Below, piece by piece: positions 29,053 through 36,962 of a stretch of 64,000 nucleotides of DNA. Position 1 is the stretch's first letter. Each line of letters starts with the position of its first letter. The DNA comes from Lachnospiraceae bacterium (lineage in GTDB: Bacteria; Bacillota; Clostridia; Lachnospirales; Lachnospiraceae), in assembly GCA_024682835.1 (NCBI GenBank), contig JAIKYU010000030.1, positions 62,001 through 126,000 on the forward strand. The letters are read 5' to 3'. The notes below the pieces were generated by a model. The model did no database searches and had not been told where the DNA came from. It saw only the letters and a program-made list of their open reading frames with translations. The position numbers were made by a program, and so were the translations under genes.

Positions 29053-30342
29053 ATGAAACTCAATGTCAAACGCACGGTGCTCGTCGGCCTGGCCTTCCTT
29101 TCCATCTGCAGCTTCTGGCAGTTTTATGACAATATCATTCCGCTGATTCTGAAGGAGACCTTCTCGCTCGGGGAGACCTGGACGGGCGTGATCATGGCGC
29201 TGGATAATATTCTTGCGTTGTTCCTGCTGCCGGTCTTCGGCGCGCTTTCGGATCGCGTGAATCTGCCGATCGGGCGACGGATGCCCTTTATCCTCGGCGG
29301 GACGGCCCTGTCGGTTTTCTTCCTGCTGCTGTTGAATTACGCCGATCATTCCCGCAATTTTGCGCTGTTCATCCTGGTGCTTCTCGTGCTCCTGATTGCC
29401 ATGGGGACCTATCGCTCGCCGGCGGTGGCGCTGATGCCGGACGTGACGCCGGCTCCGCTGCGCAGCAAGGGCAACGCGGTGATCAATCTCATGGGGACGC
29501 TGGGAGCGGTCTATACGCTGATCATGATCAAGGTGCTCGTCAAAACGCCAAAGGACGGCGATTTGACGGATTATCTGCCGCTGATCCTCTCGATTGTGGG
29601 CATTATGGTGGTGTCGGTGGCCGTGCTCTTTGCGACCATCCGGGAAAACCGGCTCCGGGAGGAGGTGCAGGGGACGGAAGAACCGGAGAATGCGCAGGAA
29701 GAGCAGGGAGCGTCCGCCGGCGGAAAGCTTCCCCCGGACGTGAAGCGCAGCCTGATCCTGCTGCTGCTTTCCATCTTTTTCTGGTTCACGGCGTATAACG
29801 CGGTGACCACGGCCTGGTCGAGATATGCGACGGTGGTCTGGGAGTTAAAGGACGGCGGGTACGCCAACTGTCTGCTCGTCGCAACCCTTGCGGCGGTGGC
29901 CGCCTATATTCCCATCGGCTTTATTTCCTCTAGAATCGGCAGGAAAAAGACCATTCTGGGCGGTGTGGTGCTGATGACGGTCTGCTATTTCATCGCGGCG
30001 CTTCTGCCGGATTATTACAGCTGGCTTTACGGCCTGTTTGCCGTGATCGGGATCGGCTGGGCAGCGATCAACGTCAACTCCTATCCGATGGTGGTGGAGA
30101 TGGCGAAGGCCGGTGACATCGGAAAGTACACGGGGACCTACTACACCTTTTCCATGGCGGCGCAGGTGTTCACGCCGATCTTTTCGGGCTTCCTGCTGGA
30201 GCATATCTCCTACAGGACGCTGTTCCCGTACGCGGTGGTTTTTTCCGCGCTGGCGTTCGTGACGATGTCGCAGGTCCGGCACGGAGATTCCAGGCCGCTC
30301 GCCAAAAAGAGCGCGCTGGAACATTTTGATGTCGACGATTGA
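29053..30342 (+). CDS. Major facilitator superfamily transporter (SLC45/sugar-like)
   Basis: 429 residues and about twelve helices in two halves separated by a hydrophilic loop (about residues 200-230, rich in Glu/Ala/Gly). The loop between helices 2 and 3 has GALSDRVNLPIGRRMPFI, the MFS motif-A pattern typical of the GPH/SLC45-like sugar transporters. The ATG at 29053 follows GAGGAGGA; it is close behind the ABC-F gene (4 nt after the stop). The substrate is unknown. Confidence 0.88.
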   Translation: MKLNVKRTVLVGLAFLSICSFWQFYDNIIPLILKETFSLGETWTGVIMALDNILALFLLPVFGALSDRVNLPIGRRMPFILGGTALSVFFLLLLNYADHSRNFALFILVLLVLLIAMGTYRSPAVALMPDVTPAPLRSKGNAVINLMGTLGAVYTLIMIKVLVKTPKDGDLTDYLPLILSIVGIMVVSVAVLFATIRENRLREEVQGTEEPENAQEEQGASAGGKLPPDVKRSLILLLLSIFFWFTAYNAVTTAWSRYATVVWELKDGGYANCLLVATLAAVAAYIPIGFISSRIGRKKTILGGVVLMTVCYFIAALLPDYYSWLYGLFAVIGIGWAAINVNSYPMVVEMAKAGDIGKYTGTYYTFSMAAQVFTPIFSGFLLEHISYRTLFPYAVVFSALAFVTMSQVRHGDSRPLAKKSALEHFDVDD

Positions 30343-30367
30343 GCAGGTGCAGATTTTATGGTATAAT
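30339..30367 (+). promoter_or_regulatory. Putative promoter of the glycerophosphodiesterase gene
   Basis: TTGAGC (30339-30344), 17 nt, TATAAT (30362-30367), with an extended -10 TG at 30359-30360. The -35 overlaps the MFS stop codon. The 111-nt leader contains a 7-bp hairpin GTCCGAA/TTCGGAC (30382-30400). Confidence 0.65.
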
Positions 30368-30478
30368 AGTTTCTGCGCTGAGTCCGAACGGCATTCGGAC
30401 CGGCCTTGAACCATCATGAGCATCGTCGATCCGGAAAAGCGCGATGATCAGCATTTCCGGACGGCGGATTGAGGGAGT

Positions 30479-31375
30479 ATGCTGATTATTAAAGTCATAG
30501 GAATAATCCTGCTGATCATTCTTCTCCTGTATCTGTTTCTGATTCTGCCGCGGATGTGGGGGCGTCCCGCAAGGGAGCCGCATCTGCATGTGCTGTATGC
30601 ACACCGGGGGTTGTTTGACAATCACTCCGATGCCCCCGAGAACTCTATGGCAGCGTTCCGGCTTGCGGTGGAGGCGGGCTACGGCATCGAGCTCGACGTG
30701 CAGACGACGAAGGACGGTGTGCCGGTTGTGTTCCATGATTTTACCCTCCGCAGGATGGCCAGATTCCCGGACGGAGAGGTGCCGGTGGAGGCGGAGCTCA
30801 ATGAGGACGGCACGCCCGTTGTACCCGGCAAAATCTGTGATTACACCTGGGAGGAGCTTTCCCGCTTTTCGCTTCTCGGGACAAAGGAGCGGATTCCGCG
30901 CTTTGATGAGTTTTTAAAGCTGGTCAACGGCCGCGTGCCGCTGATCGTGGAGTTGAAGATCGAATTGAAGGATCTGACCGTGTGCCGGAAGGCGAGCAGC
31001 CTTCTGGATGATTACGGCGGCGTATACTGCGTGGAATCCTTTAATCCCCTTGGACTCTTCTGGTATCGCAGGCACCGCCCGGAGGTGATGCGCGGTCAGC
31101 TCGCGGACAGCTTCCGCAAGAGCGAGGGCTGGAATGCGCCGCTTTACTGGCTGCTGGAGTTTCTGATGTTTGACGTGCTTTCGCGTCCCGATTTTATTGC
31201 GTACAATCACAAATATCGCGGGAATCTTTCGAGAATGCTGACCACGGGTCTCTTCAGGGCGCTGCCGGTGGCGTGGACCATCCGCTCGGAGGAGGAACTC
31301 GCGGCAAACCGCGGCTATTTTGATGTTTTGATTTTTGACAGCTTTCTCCCGGCGGGGGGCCCCAGACAGGGGTAA
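30479..31375 (+). CDS. Membrane-anchored glycerophosphodiester phosphodiesterase
   Basis: 298 residues. An N-terminal transmembrane helix (about residues 3-25) is followed by a GDPD TIM barrel with YAHRGLFDNHSDAPENSMAA, GYGIELDVQTTKDGVPVVFHD and LIVELKIE. It hydrolyses glycerophosphodiesters from lipid turnover to glycerol-3-phosphate and an alcohol. Catalytic His and Glu/Asp positions of the HRG and ELDV blocks are intact. The start follows GAGGGAG at short spacing. The N-terminal anchor places it at the membrane surface. Confidence 0.92.
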   Translation: MLIIKVIGIILLIILLLYLFLILPRMWGRPAREPHLHVLYAHRGLFDNHSDAPENSMAAFRLAVEAGYGIELDVQTTKDGVPVVFHDFTLRRMARFPDGEVPVEAELNEDGTPVVPGKICDYTWEELSRFSLLGTKERIPRFDEFLKLVNGRVPLIVELKIELKDLTVCRKASSLLDDYGGVYCVESFNPLGLFWYRRHRPEVMRGQLADSFRKSEGWNAPLYWLLEFLMFDVLSRPDFIAYNHKYRGNLSRMLTTGLFRALPVAWTIRSEEELAANRGYFDVLIFDSFLPAGGPRQG

Positions 31376-31384
31376 ATCGCAGTT

Positions 31385-31417
31385 GCAATTCCGCCTCACG
31401 GCAGGGCGCTGAATTGC
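31385..31417 (+). terminator. Hairpin after the glycerophosphodiesterase gene
   Basis: GCAATTC-CGCC / GGCG-CT-GAATTGC: an 11-bp stem interrupted by a 2-nt bulge, 10 nt after the stop codon. Only TATTGG follows, so it is a weak terminator or a 3' stabilising structure. Confidence 0.45.
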
Positions 31418-31520
31418 TATTGGACTCACAGGTGCTCTTGTCTGCGGCCTATTCCGCGGACTGGGAGATAGACAAAGGCAACCGGTATGCCGAACCGAAA
31501 TCGGCAGAAAGGGCAAGGAC

Positions 31521-34361
31521 ATGGCAAAAAAATGGGTTTACATGTTTACCGAGGGAAATGCGGACATGCGCGAGCTGTTGGGCGGAAAAGGAGCCAACCT
31601 CGCTGAAATGACGAATATCGGTCTGCCGGTGCCGCAGGGGTTCACCATCACGACGGAAGCCTGCACCCAGTATTATGAGGACGGGCGGAAGATCAACGAC
31701 GAGATCATGGCGCAGGCCATGGACGGCGTCGAAAAGATGGAGGAGCTCAACGGCAAGAAGTTCGGTGACCGTGACAATCCGCTGCTCGTGTCCGTCCGTT
31801 CCGGCGCCCGCGCTTCCATGCCGGGCATGATGGATACGATCCTCAATCTCGGTCTCAATGACGATGTGGTTGCCGCCATGATCGCGGGCAATCCGGATCC
31901 CGCCTTTGAGCGTTTCGTGTATGATTCCTACCGCCGGTTCATCCAGATGTTTTCGGATGTCGTCATGGAGGTCGGCAAGAAATACTTCGAGCAGCTGATC
32001 GATCAGATGAAGGAAAAGAAGGGCGTGAAATTCGACGTCGATCTCACGGCTGCCGATCTGAAGGAGCTCGCGGAGCAGTTTAAGGCGGAGTATAAAAAGC
32101 AGCTCGGCAAGGATTTTCCGTCGGATCCCGTGGAACAGCTGAAGCTTGCGATTGAGGCGGTGTTCCGCAGCTGGGACAATCCGCGCGCCAATGTCTACCG
32201 CAGAGACAATGATATTCCGTATTCCTGGGGCACCGCGGTCAACGTCATGCCCATGGTCTTCGGCAATCTGAACAATGAGTCCGGAACCGGTGTCGCCTTT
32301 ACCCGTGATCCCGCGACCGGTGAGAAGAAGCTGATGGGCGAGTTCCTGAAGAATGCGCAGGGCGAGGATGTCGTCGCGGGCGTCCGCACCCCGATGCCCA
32401 TCGCGCAGATGGAGCAGGAGTTCCCCGAGGCCTACAAGGAGTTCATCGAGGTCTGTGACACCCTGGAAAATCACTACCATGACATGCAGGACATGGAGTT
32501 CACGGTCGAGAATAAAAAGCTCTACATGCTGCAGTGCCGCAACGGCAAGCGCACGGCGCAGGCGGCGCTGAAGATCGCCTGCGATCTGGTGGCTGAGGGA
32601 CACAAGACGGAGGCCGAGGCGGTCGCCATGATTGATCCCAGAAACCTCGACACCCTGCTGCATCCGCAGTTTGATGCCGCGGCATTAAAGGCGGCGACGC
32701 CGCTCGGCAAGGGCCTCGGTGCTTCTCCGGGTGCCGCTGCCGGCAAGGTGGTCTTCACCGCGGACGATGCCGTGGATTGGGCTGCACGCGGCGAGAAGGT
32801 CGTGCTGGTGCGTCTGGAAACCTCTCCGGAGGATATCACCGGCATGAAGAGCGCGGAGGGCATTCTCACCGTCCGCGGCGGTATGACGAGTCACGCGGCG
32901 GTTGTGGCGCGCGGCATGGGAGAGTGCTGCGTCTCCGGCTGCGGCGATATCATCATGGATGAGGAGAACAAGAAATTCACGCTGGCGGGCAAGGAATTCC
33001 GCGAAGGAGACACCATTTCCATCGACGGCACCACCGGCAACATTTACGAGGGGCTGATCCCGACGGTGGATGCGCAGATTGCCGGCGAGTTCGGCAAGAT
33101 CATGGCCTGGGCGGACAAGTACCGCAGGCTTAAGGTCCGCACAAACGCGGACACGCCCGCGGATGCAAAGAAGGCGAGAGAGCTCGGCGCAGAGGGCATC
33201 GGTCTGTGCCGCACCGAGCATATGTTCTTCGCGGAGGACCGCATCGCGGCGTTCCGCGAGATGATCTGTGCGGACACGGCAGAGGCCAGAAAGACCGCGC
33301 TTGACAAGATCCTGCCCTATCAGCAGAGCGACTTTGAGCAGCTGTTTGAGGCCCTCGAGGGCTACCCGGTCACGATCCGGTTCCTGGATCCGCCGCTTCA
33401 CGAATTTGTCCCTCACGAGGAGGCGGAGCAGAAAAAGCTCGCCGAGGCGCTCGGCAAGTCTCTGGATGAAGTCAGGGCGATCGTGGAAGGCCTGAAGGAA
33501 TTCAACCCGATGATGGGTCACCGCGGCTGCAGACTCGCGGTCACCTATCCCGAGATCGCGGAGATGCAGACCCGTGCGGTCATCCGCGCCGCCATCAACG
33601 TCCAGCAGAAGCACAGCGACTGGCAGGTTGTACCGGAGATCATGATTCCGCTCATCTGCGAGGTCAAGGAGCTCAAGTTCGTGAAAAAGGTGGTCGTCGA
33701 GACGGCGGATGCCGAGATCGAGGCGGCCGGCAGCGATCTGAAGTATCAGGTCGGCACCATGATCGAGATTCCGCGCGCTGCGCTGACGGCGGATGAAATC
33801 GCGTCGGAGGCGGATTTCTTCTGCTTCGGTACGAACGATCTGACCCAGATGACCTTTGGCTTCTCGCGCGACGACTCCGCGAAGTTCCTCGGAGCCTACT
33901 ATGACACCAAGATCCTTGAAAACGATCCCTTCGCAAAGCTCGATCAGAATGGCGTCGGCAAGCTGATGGAGATGGCTATCAAGCTTGGCAAACCGGTGAA
34001 TCCGGACCTTCACATCGGTATCTGCGGCGAACACGGCGGCGATCCCGCTTCCGCGGAATTCTGCCACAAAATCGGGCTGGACTATGTCTCCTGCTCACCG
34101 TTCCGCGTGCCGGTGGCACGTCTGGCAGCGGCTCAGGCGGCCATTGCCGAGGAGAAGGAAGAAGCGTCGGCGGATGTCAGGGAAAAGCTGAAGGACGCTA
34201 CAGACAAGGCCGCATCGGTGGCCAAGGATGTGGCGGACAAGGCCGTCGAGGTCGGCAAGGTTGTCGTCGAAACCAGCGTGGAGGTGGCCAAGGCGAGCGC
34301 CGTCGGCATCAAGGCCGGTGTCGATGCGGCGGTAAAGGCCTACAACGAGAGCCGTAAATAA
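31521..34361 (+). CDS. ppdK: Pyruvate, phosphate dikinase with C-terminal helical extension
   Basis: Interconverts pyruvate + ATP + Pi and phosphoenolpyruvate + AMP + PPi; in anaerobic clostridia it runs in glycolysis or gluconeogenesis. 946 residues versus about 875 in characterised enzymes. Present are the ATP-grasp N domain (LLGGKGANLAEMTNIGLPVP, SVRSGARASMPGMMDTILNLG), the swivelling phosphohistidine domain (GGMTSHAAVVARGMG) and the PEP-binding barrel (GLCRTEHMF, FGTNDLTQMTFGFSRDD, GICGEHGG). The last 70 or so residues (from about nt 34140) are an Ala/Lys/Val/Asp-rich helix with repeated DKA and VAK units, not part of the enzyme core. The ATG is preceded by AAGGGCAAGG. Confidence 0.96.
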   Translation: MAKKWVYMFTEGNADMRELLGGKGANLAEMTNIGLPVPQGFTITTEACTQYYEDGRKINDEIMAQAMDGVEKMEELNGKKFGDRDNPLLVSVRSGARASMPGMMDTILNLGLNDDVVAAMIAGNPDPAFERFVYDSYRRFIQMFSDVVMEVGKKYFEQLIDQMKEKKGVKFDVDLTAADLKELAEQFKAEYKKQLGKDFPSDPVEQLKLAIEAVFRSWDNPRANVYRRDNDIPYSWGTAVNVMPMVFGNLNNESGTGVAFTRDPATGEKKLMGEFLKNAQGEDVVAGVRTPMPIAQMEQEFPEAYKEFIEVCDTLENHYHDMQDMEFTVENKKLYMLQCRNGKRTAQAALKIACDLVAEGHKTEAEAVAMIDPRNLDTLLHPQFDAAALKAATPLGKGLGASPGAAAGKVVFTADDAVDWAARGEKVVLVRLETSPEDITGMKSAEGILTVRGGMTSHAAVVARGMGECCVSGCGDIIMDEENKKFTLAGKEFREGDTISIDGTTGNIYEGLIPTVDAQIAGEFGKIMAWADKYRRLKVRTNADTPADAKKARELGAEGIGLCRTEHMFFAEDRIAAFREMICADTAEARKTALDKILPYQQSDFEQLFEALEGYPVTIRFLDPPLHEFVPHEEAEQKKLAEALGKSLDEVRAIVEGLKEFNPMMGHRGCRLAVTYPEIAEMQTRAVIRAAINVQQKHSDWQVVPEIMIPLICEVKELKFVKKVVVETADAEIEAAGSDLKYQVGTMIEIPRAALTADEIASEADFFCFGTNDLTQMTFGFSRDDSAKFLGAYYDTKILENDPFAKLDQNGVGKLMEMAIKLGKPVNPDLHIGICGEHGGDPASAEFCHKIGLDYVSCSPFRVPVARLAAAQAAIAEEKEEASADVREKLKDATDKAASVAKDVADKAVEVGKVVVETSVEVAKASAVGIKAGVDAAVKAYNESRK

Positions 34362-34380
34362 GGACTGAGTGTGATTGGAG

Positions 34381-34410
34381 CCGGGCTGCGCCTTTTATGG
34401 CGCGGCCCGG
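34381..34410 (+). terminator. Strong hairpin after ppdK
   Basis: A 12-bp stem CCGGGCTGCGCC/GGCGCGGCCCGG (one G-U) with a 6-nt loop TTTTAT, 19 nt after the ppdK stop. It is followed by TGCTTTGG, so the T-tract is poor and read-through is possible. An in-frame ATG of the next gene (34397) lies in its loop. Confidence 0.6.
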
Positions 34411-34432
34411 TGCTTTGGTAAAGAACGGTACG

Positions 34433-35152
34433 ATGCTTCGCTTCATCTATGTCATCTTTATTAATCTGTTCCGCATCCCGTACATGATGCGCAAAATGCG
34501 CTACTACGCGGATCACCCCGAACGGTTTTCGGAGGAAAGGCGGTATGCGCTTGCCAGACGCGTCGCCAACATGATCCGCAGGACGGCGGTGGTGCGCACG
34601 ATCAGCAGCGGGACCGAGAATCTCCCGGAGGAGGGGGGATATCTTCTGTATCCGAATCATCAGGGCAAATATGACGTGCTGGGAATCATGCTGACCCACG
34701 ACAAACCCCTGACCTTTATCATCGACGACAAACGTTCCCATGGCATGCTCGTCAGCGAATTCACCGATCTGGTGCAGGGCGGCAGAATCAAACTCCAGGA
34801 TCTGAAGCAGACGCTCCAGCTGTTCCGTGAGCGCGCGACGGCGGTCGCTGAGGGGCAGCGCTGCATCATCTTCCCGGAGGGCGTTTACACTCCCGACAAG
34901 GGGAATTCCCTGAACAGCTTTAAGCCCGGGAGCTTCAAGCTTGCCCGGATGTCCAAAGCACCGATCGTTCCCGTTGTTCTCAAGGATTCCTACAAGCCGT
35001 TCAACAGCGCGGTCTTCGGACCCGTCCGCACCTATGTGCGGTATCTGACCCCGATCTCCTATGAGGAATACGCCGATAAGAACACCACACAGATCGCGGA
35101 GATGGTACGTGCCCGTATCAGCGACGGTCTGGCGGAGATGGGCGTCTCCTGA
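34433..35152 (+). CDS. 1-acylglycerol-3-phosphate acyltransferase (PlsC-like)
   Basis: Membrane-associated acyltransferase of phospholipid synthesis, transferring an acyl chain to lysophosphatidate. About 239 residues. It has an N-terminal amphipathic/hydrophobic helix, the catalytic HX4D box as NHQGKYD (His76, Asp81), and the acceptor-phosphate box as FPEGVYTPD, a variant of FPEGTRS. A PIVPVVLKDSYK block follows. The ATG at 34433 is preferred because the alternative at 34397 lies inside the upstream hairpin; the ribosome site is weak in either case. It may be read through from ppdK. Confidence 0.85.
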   Translation: MLRFIYVIFINLFRIPYMMRKMRYYADHPERFSEERRYALARRVANMIRRTAVVRTISSGTENLPEEGGYLLYPNHQGKYDVLGIMLTHDKPLTFIIDDKRSHGMLVSEFTDLVQGGRIKLQDLKQTLQLFRERATAVAEGQRCIIFPEGVYTPDKGNSLNSFKPGSFKLARMSKAPIVPVVLKDSYKPFNSAVFGPVRTYVRYLTPISYEEYADKNTTQIAEMVRARISDGLAEMGVS

Positions 35153-35177
35153 ACAGGCGAAAATTTTTTTATCTAAA

Positions 35178-35221
35178 ATCACCCAATTCCTATTGACATA
35201 ATAGGAATTGGGTGATATCAT
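35178..35221 (+). promoter_or_regulatory. Promoter embedded in a perfect 17-bp palindrome (operator)
   Basis: The arms ATCACCCAATTCCTATT (35178-35194) and AATAGGAATTGGGTGAT (35200-35216) are perfectly inverted around GACAT. The -35 TTGACA (35193-35198) lies at the centre of the palindrome, with a 17-nt spacer and -10 TATCAT (35216-35221). The layout is that of a repressor site over the -35. CCTATT-N5-AATAGG resembles the class of sites used by Rrf2-family cysteine regulators such as CymR; that identification is inference. The downstream sulfhydrylase gene fits. Confidence 0.85.
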
Positions 35222-35252
35222 GCAATCATTCCGAAGGAAAGGAGGTGCAGCC

Positions 35253-35390
35253 ATGTTGTCCATCAGAACAGACAGACGGAGCGAAGAGATGTGTTGTCGA
35301 ATGCGATTCTCCCGGGCGGATTCCGTGAACGGGGCGTTTCTTTGCCTGACTTTGCGCCTCGATATCGTGCGATGTTGTGTGAAAGCATGA
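35253..35390 (+). CDS. Putative cysteine-rich leader peptide (45 aa)
   Basis: A small ORF in the 330-nt leader of the sulfhydrylase gene, starting at ATG 35253 with a strong GGAAAGGAGGTG ribosome site. The peptide has five cysteines among 45 residues: Cys14-Cys15, Cys31 and Cys41-Cys42, all but one as TGT-TGT pairs, the last pair three codons before the stop. No resemblance to a known protein is seen. Immediately after the stop comes a GC-rich element followed by a T-run. Position, ribosome site and Cys pairs suggest a leader whose translation senses Cys-tRNA, as reported for cysteine-responsive leader ORFs in other bacteria. That role is inference. Confidence 0.55.
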   Translation: MLSIRTDRRSEEMCCRMRFSRADSVNGAFLCLTLRLDIVRCCVKA

Positions 35391-35400
35391 TGAACTGTTT

Positions 35401-35435
35401 GCCCGGGAGCCTTCAGTCAAGCCCCGGCTTTTTTA
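35401..35435 (+). terminator. Possible attenuator with alternative pairing
   Basis: CCGGG (35403-35407) pairs with CCCGG (35423-35427), extendable by a G-C pair across a bulge, followed by TTTTTTT. The upstream strand GCCCGGGAG (35401-35409) is also perfectly complementary over 9 nt to CTCCCGGGC inside the leader ORF (35309-35317), an arrangement of competing anti-terminator and terminator. The terminator stem is short (5-6 bp). Confidence 0.5.
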
Positions 35436-35482
35436 TGTGTTGTATCTGAAAACCAGTCAAAGAGGAAAAGGAGAACCAGACC

Positions 35483-36766
35483 ATGAGTGATTACAGATTT
35501 GAAACCTTACAGTTGCATGTAGGACAGGAGCAGGCTGATCCGGCGACGGACGCACGAGCCGTTCCGATTTATCAGACCACTTCCTATGTGTTTCACAACA
35601 GCAAGCATGCCGCTGACCGCTTTGGTCTGGCCGATGCGGGCAATATCTACGGGAGACTCACAAACTCGACGCAGGATGTGCTGGAAAAGCGCGTAGCGGC
35701 TCTCGAGGGCGGCAGCGCTGCACTGGCGGTCGCATCCGGCGCGGCGGCGATCACCTACGCGATCGAGGCGCTTGCAGCAAACGGAGGTCATATTGTCGCA
35801 CAGAAGACTATCTACGGCGGCACCTTCAATCTTCTGGAGCACACCCTGCCCCAGTACGGTATTAAGACCACCTTTGTGGATATTCACAACCTGCAGGAGG
35901 TGGAAGCGGCCATCACGGACGACACCCGGGCGATCTTTCTGGAGACGCTGGGAAATCCGAACAGCGATATTCCCGACATTGACTCGGTGGCGGCTATTGC
36001 ACATAAGCACGGCATCCCTGTCGCCATTGACAACACCTTCGGCACCCCTTACCTGATCCGTCCGATCGAGCACGGCGCGGACATCGTCATTCATTCGGCC
36101 ACGAAGTTCCTCGGCGGTCACGGCACTACCCTCGGCGGAATCATTGTGGAATCCGGCAAATTTGACTGGAAGGCCAGCGGAAAGTATCCGAACATCGCGG
36201 CGCCGAATCCGAGCTATCACGGAGTGTCCTTCTATGATGTGGTGGGACCGGCGGCGTTTGTCACCTATATCCGTGCGATTCTGCTCAGGGACACCGGAGC
36301 GACGATCTCTCCCTTCAACGCGTTTCTTCTGCTGCAGGGTGTGGAGACGCTTTCCCTGCGGCTTGAGCGGCACGCGGAGAACACGAAGAAGGTCGTGGAA
36401 TTCTTAAGCGGGCATCCCCTGGTGGAAAAGGTCAACCATCCGTCCCTGGCGGATCATCCGGATCACGCCCTCTATGAGAAATATTTCCCGAACGGAGGCG
36501 GTTCGATCTTTACCTTTGATATCAAGGGAGGTCAGGACGAGGCGTGGAAATTCATTGACCATCTGGAGATCTTTTCCCTCCTTGCCAATGTGGCGGATGT
36601 CAAGAGCCTTGTGATCCATCCGGCCTCCACCACCCACTCCCAGCTCTCGACGGAGGAGCTGTTGGATCAGGGCATCCGTCCGAATACGATTCGTCTCTCC
36701 ATCGGAACAGAGCATATCGATGATATCATCGCCGATCTGGAAAAGGGGTTTGCTGCCCTGCAGTAA
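35483..36766 (+). CDS. metY: O-acetylhomoserine aminocarboxypropyltransferase (sulfhydrylase)
   Basis: PLP enzyme of the Cys/Met metabolism family that makes homocysteine (or methionine) from O-acetylhomoserine and sulfide (or methanethiol). 427 residues, the normal length. It contains FETLQLHVGQEQADPATDAR, VPIYQTTSYVF, the PLP-lysine segment VIHSATKFLGGHGTTLGG and the C-terminal HPASTTHSQLSTEE. AAAGGAGAACC precedes the ATG. It is monocistronic between the leader/attenuator and a terminator, so its regulation is self-contained. Assignment to this family is firm; substrate preference within it is not. Confidence 0.95.
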   Translation: MSDYRFETLQLHVGQEQADPATDARAVPIYQTTSYVFHNSKHAADRFGLADAGNIYGRLTNSTQDVLEKRVAALEGGSAALAVASGAAAITYAIEALAANGGHIVAQKTIYGGTFNLLEHTLPQYGIKTTFVDIHNLQEVEAAITDDTRAIFLETLGNPNSDIPDIDSVAAIAHKHGIPVAIDNTFGTPYLIRPIEHGADIVIHSATKFLGGHGTTLGGIIVESGKFDWKASGKYPNIAAPNPSYHGVSFYDVVGPAAFVTYIRAILLRDTGATISPFNAFLLLQGVETLSLRLERHAENTKKVVEFLSGHPLVEKVNHPSLADHPDHALYEKYFPNGGGSIFTFDIKGGQDEAWKFIDHLEIFSLLANVADVKSLVIHPASTTHSQLSTEELLDQGIRPNTIRLSIGTEHIDDIIADLEKGFAALQ

Positions 36767-36794
36767 GGCCTTCTTCAGACGCCTGCCAACATGG

Positions 36795-36831
36795 AAACCG
36801 CAGCGGAGGAAATCCCCGCTGCGGTTTCTGT
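36795..36831 (+). terminator. Rho-independent terminator after metY
   Basis: A 13-bp stem GAAACCGCAGCGG/CCGCTGCGGTTTC with a 9-nt loop. The T's lie mostly in the stem's right arm (GGTTTCTGT). Confidence 0.8.
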
Positions 36832-36880
36832 ATTCAGTAGTCATTCAGCGCCTGTCAGCGCATCAAAGCCGCAGAAATCC

Positions 36881-36909
36881 TTGCATATCCGCCGAAATCA
36901 TTATAAAAT
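36881..36909 (+). promoter_or_regulatory. Putative promoter of the hypB-kinase operon
   Basis: TTGCAT (36881-36886), 17 nt, TAAAAT (36904-36909), 53 nt before the hypB start. Confidence 0.6.
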
Positions 36910-36962
36910 CGAAGATGGTAACTGATATTTTGGGGTATTATGCGACTCAGCGAGGTATGGTT

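Noticed and set aside
32685..34067. 460-codon frame antisense to ppdK
   Set aside because: Shadow of a clear PPDK gene.
34397..34432. Upstream ATG (34397) as start of the acyltransferase
   Set aside because: It lies in the loop of the post-ppdK hairpin, has no ribosome site and adds a non-homologous stretch.
35222..35482. T-box or SAM riboswitch before metY
   Set aside because: No T-box core (GGTGG-ACC type) and no S-box core was seen; the leader ORF and alternative pairing explain the region better.
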